Below are positions 47,901 through 58,655 of a stretch of 64,000 bases of DNA, in pieces (the stretch's first letter is position 1; every line of letters begins with the position of its first letter). Origin of the DNA: Saturnia japonica. Lineage: Eukaryota; Arthropoda; Insecta; Lepidoptera; Saturniidae. The stretch lies in the NCBI GenBank assembly GCA_033032175.1, contig CM065307.1, forward strand, positions 744,001 to 808,000. The letters are read 5' to 3'. The notes under the pieces are model-generated. The model saw only the letters and a list, made by a program, of their open reading frames with translations, was not told the origin of the DNA and made no database searches. The translations under genes were made by a program, and so were the position numbers.

Positions 47901-48207
47901 CGTTGTAAAAGGCGCGCGAGACAAGTTATGTTTTGGCCTAATATGTCCCGTGATATTGAGCGTTATGTTAAATGTTGTGAAGTATGTCAGGAGAGGTTAA
48001 ACGCACCTACTAGAGAACCCATGATACCGGTAGAGATACCACCGCTTCCGTGGAACAAGGTAGGATCGGATCTCTTTGAGTTTAGAAAAAATCATTTCTT
48101 ACTCGTAGTCGATTACTATTCGAATTACATAGAAGTTTGTAAATTAAATAATATTTCTTCTCATTCAGTAATACAAGCCATGAAAAATATGTTTTCTCGA
48201 CATGGCA
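44919..48207 (+). pseudogene. Gypsy gag-pol copy 1, truncated in integrase
   Basis: The first frame (44919-47405) encodes Gag, with a CCHC knuckle CFVCGNRGHFARMC near residues 275-288. It is followed directly by protease (LDTGSDVNIMS, near 347), reverse transcriptase (VLDANSGFW near 560; FIDDILVWG near 617) and the start of RNase H (LSVDASNHALG near 765). An 11-A run then shifts the frame at 47384-47394. RNase H (ETDHKPLENIF) continues in the +1 frame to about 47725, where a one-base shortfall returns it to the first frame. That frame holds the integrase zinc domain (HEGHMGIDRC...CCEVCQE) and the first catalytic Asp (KVGSDLFEF). It stops being Gypsy at 48207, so the second Asp and the Glu are lost. 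Gag and pol share one frame, with no gag stop. This copy cannot make a full integrase. Confidence 0.92.
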
Positions 48208-48738
48208 CCTCCTCAGACGTGACTGGGGACAGGGAGGCTGTCGCGGGGAGCTTATCCAGCTCCCGCACGCATCCATCGATACCCTCGACCCGGTCGGTAT
48301 TTGCATCGACACTGTTCGGAGAGCACTGGCTCTCCAAACAAGTGGCGAGGCACTCCGCCTTGTCGCTGCTATCGAAGGCGAGCGGTATACCGGGACCCCT
48401 CTCGAGGGGGGGCATAAGATAAGAAGCCTCTATTTTGAGGCTGCGAGCTAGTTTCCAGTAAGCCAGATGCGACGGCCTTAGCCCTTCGACGAGGGCGTCC
48501 CATCTGTGACTCCTGAGTTCTAATATGCGGGCTCTAACCGCTCTCTGAAGCGCGCGTAAGCGTGCGCGGTTTTCCTCGGTCGGATAGTGGTCGTGCGCAC
48601 GAGTCGCCGCGTTCTTTTCCGTCAACAACGCCCGCACGTCGGCAGGGAGTACGAAGCGGCGATCGCTCGCCTCTTCGACCTCTCTCGAGGCCTCTCCGAT
48701 GCCGACCTGCAGGTGGTCGACCAGGGAATCGATCGCGA
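48208..48738 (-). pseudogene. Jockey-type LINE ORF2 fragment captured in antisense
   Basis: About 176 codons are open on the minus strand without a stop. They include ALLTEKNAATRAHDHYPTEE, LRALQRAVRARILELRSHRW, LRPSHLAYWKLARSLKIEAS, PLAFDSSDKAECLATCLESQ, CSPNSV and LSPVTSEEV. This is the linker between endonuclease and reverse transcriptase in jockey-like ORF2. Both ends are blunt joins to Gypsy sequence, with no poly(A) tail and no target duplication, so it did not arrive by ordinary LINE insertion. GC content is well above the surrounding element. Confidence 0.85.
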
Positions 48739-51700
48739 GGAACACGCGCGACCTCCTTCAGAGTTTATTATGGAAGGTGGACCTGCCGGCCGGGCCGACG
48801 GGTGGAAGCGCTGGCAACAACAGTTTATGGTGTTTCTAAATGCATCTGGAGTTTATAAGGAACCGCCAAAAATCCAGGCAAGCTTACTCGTAAATTTGAT
48901 TGGCCCAGAAGGTTTTAATATATATCAAACCTTTCAATTTGAGAACGAAACCGAAAGAAATGATATTAAAGCTGTGTTAAAAAAATTCGACAGTCATTTC
49001 GGTACAAAATCGAATACTACGCTTGTTCGTTATAAGTTTTTCACACGTAATCAAGAAGAGGGCGAGTCCATTATACAATATGTAACGGCATTACGTTTAA
49101 TCAGTAAAGACTGCGAATTTTCTACCTTAGAAGATGATCTCATAAAAGACCGTATAGTATGCGGCGTGCTGAGTACTAGAACAAGAAATCGGCTATTACG
49201 TGCGGATAACCTTGACCTTGATTTGGCCGTAAAATTATGTCAAGCCGACGAAATAACTTTAGAAAGCGAACAACAAATCGGAGATAGCGTCATTCAAGCA
49301 AACGGTACGCATGTAGACGGAGTCCAGAGACGTGGCTGGCGCGGATGGCGCGGCAGGCGAGGCGGAGCGCGAACACGCGGCGAGGGTCGTGCATCTGCAT
49401 CGCAGCTTGCTGGTGCATCGAGCGCGATGACGTCACGTCGCACCGACATCGCCGATTGGCGCACGCGGCCGCGGTCGGGCCCTGCGCTGGCGCCGGTGTG
49501 CGATGTTTGCGGGGACGTGCGGTGCGCGTGGGCCGAAAGCCCCGCGCGCAACATCACTTGTTTTGTATGCGGTAATCGCGGACATTTCGCGAGAATGTGT
49601 AAGTGCAATCGTTCATTAGAGGAGGGTAGGAAGATAACAGGTCGAGTTCATTATGTTGAGAACGATGATGATAGTTATTCTAACGAAAATGATCAGTTTT
49701 ATGTATTAATGGTTTCGGAAAATGATAAATGCGAGTCGTGGCATAAAGTGCTAATATGTAATAATAAAAGTGTTAAATTTAAGCTAGATTCTGGTTCCGA
49801 TGTCAATATAATGTCTTACGACACATTTAGAAATTTAGGGTTTAATGAAACAGATATTGTTCGAAAGCAAATTTCTTTGGAGTCGTCCACACACACGACG
49901 ATCCCTGTAGTGGGGACGTCTTTGTTGACAATAGCACTTAATGAAACGGTGTACAAAATATTAGTTGTAATTGCCAATATGAGATGTGAAAGCGTGTTGG
50001 GACGAAAGTCTTGTGTGCAGTTAGGCTTAGTAAAACGAATTGATTCTATTATAACGAATAATTACGAGGATTTATTTAAGGGTTTGGGTTGTTTACCAGG
50101 AGAATATCATATAACTGTTGATGAAACGGTTCGGCTGGTTATAAGTGCTTCTAGAAAAATCCCGTTAGGGTTGCGTGATATCTTAAAACGAGAACTTTTT
50201 GAAATGGAACAGTTGGGAGTTATTAAGAAAGTTGATTATCCAACCCAGTGGGTACATCCGTTGGTTTTAGTAGCTAAAAAGAATAATGGTATTAGAATAT
50301 GTCTCGATCCCCGTGAGTTAAATCGTGCAGTTCAACGCGCACATTTTCAACTACCTACAGTATCAGAGCTGGCAGCGCAGTTACACGCCGCACGTTATTT
50401 TTCGGTTCTGGATGCTAATTCCGGGTTCTGGAATATACAACTTGATAGGCAGAGTGCTGATTTGTGTACGTTTGCTACACCATTCGGGCGCTACCAATTT
50501 CTTCGCCTTCCTTTCGCTATAAGCTGTGCATCGGAAGTTTCCCATGCTAAATTGCGTCAATTTTTAGAAAAACTGGAGGGGGTAGATAGTTTTATCGACG
50601 ATATTCTAGTATGGGGCAGTACAAAGGAAGAACATGACCTTAGATTGAAAGCCTTATTAGAAAGAGCCAGAAAAATAAATTTAAAATTTAACAAGGCTAA
50701 ATGTCAAATAAGTGTGGAGCAGGTCACGTATTTAGGCCATGTGTTTAGTGCTAAAGGGATGAGTCCTGATTATAATAAAATCAGAGCAATAAAAGAAATG
50801 CCTACTCCAACAGATAAAAAGAGCTTACAGCGATTTATAGGTTTAGTAAATTACTTGTCAAAATGTATTCCTAATTATTCAAAACACGCCATTCCTTTAA
50901 ACAATCTTTTAAAAAAAGATAATGAATGGCGTTGGGTAGAAAGTGAACAGTCTTCACTTGAATTATTAAAAGAGAGTGTATGCCAGGCACCCGTTCTTGG
51001 TTTATACGATGTATCACGGGATGTAACATTATCCGTGGACGCATCCAATCACGCACTCGGAGCTGTGCTCCTACAAGACGGTCACCCCGTAGAGTATGCA
51101 TCCCGCACCCTAACTGATGCACAGACACGTTATGCGCAAGTGGAAAAGGAATTATTGGCCATTGTATTTGCATGTGAGAGGTTTCATCAATACATTTTTG
51201 GTAAAAAAAAAAATTTTTGTTGAGACAGATCATAAGCCGCTCGAGAACATTTTTCTAAAACCTTTAATGTCCGTCCCGGCACGCTTACAGCGTATGATGT
51301 TGAGAATACAAAGCTATGATATTGTAGTGAATTATGTCCCAGGTAAATATATGTATATAGCGGATACGTTGTCTCGTGCGCCACTACCTGAGTTATATAG
51401 TGAGGAAATTCACACGAATGCAGTTTATCAGCTTAAAATGATAGTAAATACTTTACCAATTTCAAATCAGAAACTTACTTTAATTAAGAAACAAACCAAA
51501 TCCGATCCAGTTTTTCAATCATTATTGAATTATATTAATAATGGATGACGCCTTATCATATGTTTAATATTTCCAATGATGTAAAAATGTATTGGTCTAT
51601 AAAAGAAAATTTGTACGTAATTGACGGTGTAATATTTAAGGACAATTTGGTGATGATACCTACATCTATGAGACAACAAATGTTACATATCATTCATGAA

Positions 51701-52649
51701 GGTCACATGGGCATAGATCGTTGTAAAAGGCGCGCGAGACAAGTTATGTTTTGGCCTAATATGTCCCGTGATAATGAGCGTTATGTTAAATGTTGTGAAG
51801 TATGTCAGGAGAAGTTAAACGCACCTACTAGAGAACCCATGATACCGGTAGAGATACCACCGCTTCCGTGGAACAAGGTAGGATCGGATCTCTTTGAGTT
51901 TAGAAAAAATCATTTCTTACTCGTAGTCGATTACTATTCGAATTACATAGAAGTTTGTAAATTAAATAATATTTCTTCTCATTCAGTAATACAAGCCATG
52001 AAAGATATGTTTTCTCGACATGGCATACCCAAGATCCTGATGAGTGACAACGGCACGCAGTACAGTAGCTATGAGTTTAAAACGTTCGCTAATGATTGGG
52101 GGTTTGATCATGTGACATCATCGCCTAGATATCCGCAAGCGAACGGTAAGAGTGAACGAGCTGTTCAAACAATTAAGATGCTGCTAACAAAGGCCATAAA
52201 TAGTAATACAGATTTTCAGTTAGCATTACTTAATTATAGAAACACTCCTAGGGACGGTTTAAGCTCTCCTGCACAGCTTCTTATGGGTCGTAGGCTTCGA
52301 TGTAAGCTACTAACTCATCCTAAACTATTAGAACCGAGCCCTGTTGCTTCCTCTGAGTACATAAAAATGTTGAATAAACAAATCAATACAAAAAAATACT
52401 ATGATAAAGGCAGTAAGAAATTACAAAATTTAAATAAAGGTGATCACGTAATTTTGTATTGATGGTAATCGCAGGACTCGAGGTACAGTAGTGCAGGGTG
52501 CTGGTGCTCCCAGGTCATATTTTGTACAAAATGAACGTGGTACATACAGACGTAATCGTCGTCACTTAATAAAGCGTAATGAAAAAACAACTTCTGTTGC
52601 CTCTCCTCCGTTTACACGTAGTCGAGCAAGGCAATTGGCTCAGCAATAA
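48739..52649 (+). pseudogene. Gypsy gag-pol copy 2, complete domain set but frame-broken
   Basis: It lacks the gag ATG but reads on from the LINE fragment in an open frame that starts at 48587. Domain order is as in copy 1, with protease DSG instead of DTG. It has the same 11-A frame break (51203-51213) and the same one-base shortfall at about 51543, where a TGA ends the middle frame. The integrase frame (51545-52462) keeps all catalytic residues: D in GSDLFEF, D in MSDNGTQYSS and E in GKSERAVQ. A further indel near 52462 moves the C-terminus (TVVQGAGAPRSYFVQNERGT to the LAQQ end, stop 52647-52649) to another frame. Substitutions against copy 1 include Cys to Ser in the region before the knuckle and Phe to Cys after the RT. 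About 14 of 22 differences change the residue, so the copies look unconstrained. Confidence 0.9.
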
Positions 52650-52933
52650 ACTGTGTTCTTTATTTATCTTTTAAGTTCTATATTTACAACTTCATAATAT
52701 AATAAAGTAAAGGATACATAGAAATATAAGGACTGTTATGCATTTATTTTAAATGATTCCAAGATCAAATAGCCCAATAGTTCTTATATTATTTAACCCT
52801 GAGTGTTTCCCAGTATACAAGTTTAATATAGTAAGCATCTTGAAGGGGGTATATATATATATATATATATGAGTATAGGTATTTACTTTATTTTTAGTTT
52901 GTAATTTATAAATTAGATCTAACGATAGTTTCT
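52650..52933 (+). other. Gypsy 3' untranslated region with (TA)n
   Basis: Noncoding, with a TATATATATATATATATATATG-type run at about 52850-52870 and an AATAAAGTAAAGG at about 52700. Confidence 0.6.
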
Positions 52934-52943
52934 AAGGGGAAGA
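52934..52943 (+). other. Polypurine tract
   Basis: AAGGGGAAGA lies directly before the 3' LTR. This is the plus-strand priming site and supports the LTR start at 52944. Confidence 0.8.
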
Positions 52944-53014
52944 TGTTGTGATTATGAAGGTGATTTGAAATAAAGTAATTGTTGTCTGACCCGCGTATCA
53001 TTAACACCACAACA
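52944..53014 (+). repeat. 3' LTR, 71 bp
   Basis: TGTTGTG...CACAACA termini, followed by GACAG. It contains AATAAAGTAA (possible poly(A) signal) and the block GACCCGCGTATCATTAACAC shared with the 5' LTR. It is much shorter than usual Gypsy LTRs of 200 bp or more. Confidence 0.8.
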
Positions 53015-53019
53015 GACAG
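53015..53019. repeat. Target site duplication GACAG, right
   Basis: Matches 44757-44761. Confidence 0.85.
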
Positions 53020-53055
53020 GCAATTGCCATTTCCGCTGAGGCATATATAGTGCTT

Positions 53056-53330
53056 TTCTCAAACATGCATGGAAATATCGTCATTATTTTCGAAAAAAGA
53101 ACACTCGAAGTATCAAATTTACGGACAAAGAAAAGCAAATCCATTGCAGGAGCAGTTTTTGAATTTGGAACATTACAACGGTCCAACAATGTTGTATGAA
53201 ACGGAGTGCTGGGGTTATTAAATACTCTTTGATTGAATCTCTTTTATCATTGTTAGCATGTCCGTAAATTCAATACTATAAGTGTTCTTTTTTCGAAAAT
53301 AATGACAATATGTCCATAGATGATTGAGAA
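53056..53330. mobile_element. Foldback element with 72-bp arms
   Basis: The left arm (53056-53127) and right arm (53259-53330) are reverse complements with roughly 15% mismatch and no indel. The core CATTATTTTCGAAAAAAGAA pairs without error. About 130 bp separate the arms. It has no ORF and starts only 36 bp from the Gypsy insertion point. Confidence 0.75.
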
Positions 53331-53333
53331 AAT

Positions 53334-53860
53334 AGTATTTATTAAAATATATGTATATAAAATAAAAGAAAATATAATTACAAAAGTATAAACAAATTAT
53401 CAATCATTAATCAATTAACAATTTAAAAAAAAATTACAATAAACCCCCTTTTAATCTTTTGTGTAATTACTGATTTCAACCCTGCCCATTCCTAGTGTCA
53501 GAACCAGTCCGGACGAGTTACGCAAAACTTTTCAAGCGCACTCTCCGACAGTTCTGGTTTTTACTGAGAACTCGAACCCGCACGCTCCAGGAAACAATTT
53601 ATTTTCATCTGTAGCAATCTTTGAGCTCAATCGGGTATAATATCAGCCTATATAACATGCTTATGGGGTATAAACCAATCTTCTCCAAGTAAGGCATGGG
53701 TTTAATCATCACAGAAGCTTGCAACTAATTGATGATTTCAAATCTAGTAATTACAGGTCTGTATTTTTCGACTCTATGATATGAAATATTCCTTTAAATT
53801 TGCAGTATTTTACTAGCGGATACCGGACGAGTGCTACTTCGCAAAATTTTCAAAATTTTA
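53334..53860. other. No gene seen
   Basis: AT-rich, with a less AT-rich patch at 53490-53600 that has no open frame. Confidence 0.45.
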
Positions 53861-53867
53861 AAATACT

Positions 53868-54060
53868 GGAATATTTTTGAAAAACCAGCTTCAATGATTT
53901 TGAGGAGTTCTCTGGTGTATTTTCGAAATCTAATGCCCAATGCCAATTAAAATGAAATGGGTCCACCCTTGAGGTATCCACATTCCAAAAAAAGAAGAAT
54001 AATCCAAATAAGTTTATTATATAAAAAAATATCTATGCAATTCACACGTGGTAGAAGTGA
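53868..54060 (+). repeat. Repeat family Q, copy 3
   Basis: It reads AAAACCAGCTTCAATGATTT, TGAGGAGTTCTCTGGTGTAT and GGGTCCACCCTTGAGGTATC. It is homologous to 36282-36475. Confidence 0.65.
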
Positions 54061-54430
54061 AACCTTCACATCTATCTTTTTTTAATTGAGAAAATGATCA
54101 AATACACACTAATTTAATGTTTATGAAAATGTACATACAAGTACTCACAATAATTATTTACAATATCATTTTCAATTAATGCACATTTGAAATATCCATG
54201 GTAACCTAACACGATATCAATCAGTAACAGAATGTTACAAGTGTTGTCTAAAAAGTTTCTGTTTCGTGCCTCTTTGGTGAGGTAATAAAATTCATTACAA
54301 ACTTTCGCTTTTTCATTTCGTTTCGACTTTCAAATCACAACGATGCTAAAGAAGTTTTCACTTCAAAAACATCCGTAAAAAAATAATTGGAATTGAAAAC
54401 CGCCTCCTTTTTTATGTCGGTTAATTAATA

Positions 54431-55733
54431 CAAGGTGTCCAGAAAGGGTATCGGGTATTTGTAAGTTCAATGAAACAAAAATTATTTGTATGCAATAAAA
54501 AAGTTTATTGTTTATTATTAGCATATGAATTGGAGAATTATTTGGAAAAGATGATGTTATCCAAATGATGACCGTTACGTTGCTGGCACTCTTCTAAACG
54601 GAAACGAAGATTGGCGATAACACGTTGACACATAGCTATCGATATTGCTGCCATTTCTGACCTGATGTTTTGCTTTAACTGGGTTAGATTCGTCGGATTG
54701 TTTTGATAAACCTTACTTTTAAGGTATCCCCATGCAAAATAGTCAAGCGGGCTAAGGTCGGGGCTTCTGGGAGGCCAGTTAATGTTACCCCTTCGCGAAA
54801 TGACTTTATTAGGGAATAATTCGTTAACAACTTCCATTGAGTCATTTGAGGTATGGCAAGTGGCCCCATCTTGCTGGAACCACGTTCTTGAGTTGAAACC
54901 TGGAAACTCCTGCAACTCTGGGACCAAAAAATTTCGCAATATATCGCAATAACGGTCACTATTCACATTAATTGCTCGGCCTCGTTGATCTTCATGAAAA
55001 TAAGGACCAATTATGCCTTTAGTAGACATAGCGGCCCAAACAACGACCTTTGGGCTATGCAGGGGTCGTTCATGCTTTCGTCTCGGATTCTTTACTGCCC
55101 AGTACCGACAATTCTGCTTATTAATATGACCATTCAGGTGAAAATTTGCTTCGTCACTGAACAGTATGTTGTTAAAGTTGTTAAATCGCTGCAGCATTTC
55201 GTTCGCAAAATTCAGTCGATTAGCATAGTCCGTATCCTTCAATTCTTGAACCAATTGAATTTTATAGGCTTTTAGATGTCAGTCTTTCTTTAAAATCGAA
55301 TGTAAAGACGATTTTTTGATGTTCAACGCTTGGCTTCGCTTTCGGATGGATAAAGACGGATTTTGTCGAACCGACGCCTCAACTTCTTCAATTGTTTCTT
55401 CATCGCGAACTGAACGAGGACGACCAGAGTTTTGAATTTTAACTGTCGCACCTGTATTCTCGAACATCCTGATCCACTTCCTAATGCTATCGTCACTTGG
55501 CGCGTGGCGTGTACGATATTCCGCACGATAGAGACGTTGAGCAGTCACTATTGAATCACCATTACGATAATACGCTCGTACGCAAAATGCGCGATGCGTC
55601 CCCGAGTACTGTTCCATCGTGACTAAAACTCCACAAAATGGCGGACGCCACGAACCCCTCCCCGCACCCTTTAGACGCCCAGTTTCGAATATGGCGCGAA
55701 AACAAATACCCAATACCCTTTCTGGACACCTTG
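54431..55733 (-). mobile_element. Mariner-like element (DD41D spacing), copy 2
   Basis: A 1303-bp element flanked by TA on both sides (54429-54430 and 55734-55735), with matching CAAGGTGTCCAGAAAGGGTA termini. Its boundaries are cleaner than those of copy 1 and define the element. Confidence 0.95.
54538..55617 (-). pseudogene. Mariner-like transposase, nonsense at codon 113
   Basis: A 360-codon frame with the same start (MEQYSGTHRAF) and end as copy 1. Codon 113 is TGA (55279-55281), where copy 1 has TTA. Codon 180, mutated in copy 1, is intact here (CGA), as are all three catalytic aspartates. The open frame extends upstream into the terminal repeat to 55713, but the ATG at 55617 corresponds to the start shared by both copies. 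Confidence 0.92.
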
Positions 55734-55734
55734 T

Positions 55735-56185
55735 ATAACATAACAGTAGCGAAAATCTTTTGATTTTATGAATAAAGGGGTGACAGGGGTGTGAATGTAG
55801 CTAAACGCAGACGGGAAAGCCCATTATATAGTTTAATATATTATTTAATAAACGGCCTTGTACCGTCAAGTGTGTCGTGGGGGGTATATTGTTATTAATG
55901 CTCTTACAGTCAGCGGGGACGCGAGACGGCTCGCGTTTCGCGTGTTACACTGAAATTGTAAATTTAGTATTTTTTAGCCGACTGCCAAAAAGGAGTATTA
56001 TATTTTTCGAGCGTATGTATGTCTATTTCTTTAGCACGCTCTGTAACCTAAAGAGCTTGATGGATTTTAGCATACGAGATGCCGTTAGATTCATCTTAAT
56101 TATGGGAGTGACATAGGCTATATAATATTTGTACGGCGTTTGGGAATCAAATCAAAAACAAAAAAAGTTTTTTTTTTTATTAAGT
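55735..56185. other. No gene seen
   Basis: A 79-codon plus-strand frame at 55877-56116 has no recognisable content. Confidence 0.4.
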
Positions 56186-56189
56186 GTTT

Positions 56190-56425
56190 TTTTATGATAA
56201 AAAGGGGGCAAACGGGCAGGTGGCGCACCTGATGAAAAGTGATCACCGCCGTCCACAAACATCCGCAACACCAGAGGGCTCACAGATGCGTTGTCGGCTT
56301 TTTAGGGAAGTATAAGCTCTCTTCGTGAAGGTCACCAAATCATAACGGATCGGAAAGACCCCAGGCGACAGCTGCTACCACAGAGTGGTTGTGCGAGTCA
56401 CAGTGGTTGTGGTTTTTGTTGCAGT
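56190..56425 (+). repeat. Dispersed lepidopteran repeat (CACCTGATG.AAAGTGATCACCGC type)
   Basis: It contains GGCGCACCTGATGAAAAGTG, ATCACCGCCGTCCACAAACA and CAGCTGCTACCACAGAGTGG, the phrase order of an abundant lepidopteran repeat known to me as LINE-derived. Confidence 0.55.
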
Positions 56426-56429
56426 CGGG

Positions 56430-57295
56430 TTTTTTGTTTCCTTTTTAATAATTTAGCTTGTTATAGAAATACCTATTTTTAGTCAAGATAGTAGGAATGC
56501 AGTTCAGTTCACGTTACGCGGCCTTCACTTCATATTGGACTTCAACTTCAGATTTAAATAGTCCTAATTGAGACCTAATTAATTTGTCAATGCGTGTTGC
56601 CAACTACATCGTTCCAGCTAGAACACAGCAGCGTGGACGTTGCTACATTGCGACAGCTTTACAGGTAAGGTAATAGTCCTCTTCAGTCAAATCAGGCAAT
56701 GTTTGTAAAACTCCTGATTCCTAAAGCTATGTTGATCACTACATCTAAATAGTAAGAACATTATTAAAAAAATACAACTCTATCACGGACAAGAGTCCAC
56801 ATGAGATTCAATTAGATTTGTAATTATTTTTTTTAATAATAATAATTACTTTTATCTAAATCTAGAAACTTATGTATACTTGTGATAAATGTATTGTAAC
56901 ATGGTTGTTATGCCTGATTAAAATTTTCTTATATTAATACATTGATGTTATTAAATAACGTTACGTAGAGTGTTAATTAGATAAGTAACAAATCAGTTTT
57001 GTGGGAAATTTATTGTTTTTTTTTTCGGCAAAAGCGGCTGTAAATTTTACATTAATACAATGTATGTCTTTTGAGTCTGTTACTGCCCCAGTAACAAAAC
57101 TAGGCTTTTTTACATTTAAGTAAAAGTTTAAATAAAGATATCAATCAAGTTTTTCACTTTCTGACGTTTGGAAATTCAGGTGCTTTATTTTTATAGAATA
57201 CTTTTGAAGTGAACTGAGATATCGTAGCGTGATTAAGATCAAAAGACGCACTGTATTTTAGACTTTATGATAAAACATTAAAGCTAATGTCGAGA
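56430..57295. other. No gene seen; no 5' LTR
   Basis: I looked here for a partner of the candidate LTR at 62066-62284 and found none. Confidence 0.5.
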
Positions 57296-57323
57296 AAAGT
57301 GTAATTATCTAATTGTACCTCAA

Positions 57324-58655
57324 ATACGACGACGACGACAAGATGAAGAAGAAGATTTTGACGACACCGGCGATGTGTCGTATTCGACCGACCAAGTAAC
57401 CGCCATGATGGCGGCTATGCAGCGATCCCAAATTGAAGCCTTTGAGCGGCTTTTGAAATCGGTTTTGGATCGGCACCCTGGCTCTTCGTCGTCTGCGACA
57501 GCACCGATGCCTGTACCAGCGACGCCTGCGTCATCCGTCGGCCCTGGCACTTTTACACTATGCACCGCTCGCTATGGCGGTAACACCGACGAATCAGTGG
57601 ATACATTCATCGATGTAATTCAAAGTTTTAAAGATTGTGCTAACGTGGATGATGAAAATGGATTACGGGGCTTGTCAATGCTACTGACACATAACGCCGC
57701 CGTTTGGTGGCAGGGAATAAGAAAAGAAGTTAATACGTGGTCAGACGCTATTAAACTTTTACAAAGTACCTACGGAGATAGAAGGCCCCCGCACCGAATC
57801 TACGTTGAATTGTTCCAGTATCGTCAAGGCGGGGAAAGCACGGATTTATTTGTTGCGAAATGCCGTGCACTGCTATCGAAAATTCCACCGGAGGATTTGT
57901 CGATAAAAGTTCAGCTGGACATGGTTTATGGACTTCTTGATCATCGCCTGCGAAAACGCCTACACAGGGAGCAATTCAAAACATTCGAGGAGATGCTACG
58001 CATATCACGAAACATCGAGGAGTCGTGCAACGATATATGCAGTCTTGTGCCGGTCTGTACGACGAGCGCGCAGTACGACCCACGACTCTCAAGGTCATCA
58101 ACGTCATCGCTGAGTACATCGACGCCGCTACCCGCTGCTGGCGCCACGCATCCGCGGCGTTCTACAATTAGCGGACAGCCCTCCGCTACATATACATCGT
58201 TACTAGAACAATCAAAACATTCAAAACCGCGAAAACGTTGTGTTTATTGTAAAGTGTATGGTCATTCTCGTGATGAGTGTATAAAAGCTAATCGTGTTAG
58301 TAATGATAATAATAATGTAATACCGCAATCGGTTTATTGTTATGGATGTGGCGCGAAGGGAGTCATTCGGTCTAGATGCACCGCGTGTACGGGTATGAAA
58401 TTTTCTTATTTTAACACGTACGAGAGGGTATCAAACAGTAGTACTTATAATCACTGTGGAAGCGACTTTGCACGTGACCTTGACACACAACACGGTGACA
58501 GTTATGGTAGTTTGTCAAATAAGGAAAATACTTATGACGTTTTACCTTACAGGATGAATGTACCTGTGTCTTCTGCATATTATAAATTATTAGATCGGGA
58601 GCACGCACGCCCGTCTTCCCAGGCTCCTGTGGTTGGCCAAGCTGACACGTCTACG
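57324..58655 (+). pseudogene. Gypsy gag of the second element
   Basis: It is open from about 57324 (IRRRRQDEEEDFDDTGDVSY); no ATG lies upstream in frame, so the true start is missing or was a later Met (VTAMMAAMQ). It has the retrotransposon gag domain with FIDVIQSFKDCANVDDENGL, AAVWWQG and DLFVAKCRALLSKIP blocks. The first knuckle CVYCKVYGHSRDEC is intact. The second, CYGCGAKGVIRSRC, has Val where the metal-binding His belongs. The frame continues past gag to 58739, but after about 58655 it no longer makes protein sense. Confidence 0.8.

Larger units (their letters stand above)
44762..53014 (+). mobile_element. Composite Ty3/Gypsy retrotransposon with two gag-pol copies and a LINE insert
   Basis: The order is short LTR, primer-site region, gag-pol copy 1 (ends inside integrase at 48207), antisense jockey-type LINE fragment (48208-48738), gag-pol copy 2 (begins 2 nt into the gag ATGG), 3' untranslated region with (TA)n, polypurine tract, short LTR. 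One GACAG duplication flanks the whole. The copies stay at a constant offset of 3818 bp over 3287 bp, so they have no indel between them. By eye they differ at about 22 nucleotides in the first open frame. No env-like frame is present. The unit appears to have entered the genome as one piece or to have been rearranged inside one insertion. Confidence 0.85.

Noticed and set aside
52462..52943. Possible env gene after integrase in the composite Gypsy element
   Set aside because: The only coding content is the shifted integrase C-terminus ending at 52649; the rest is noncoding 3' sequence.
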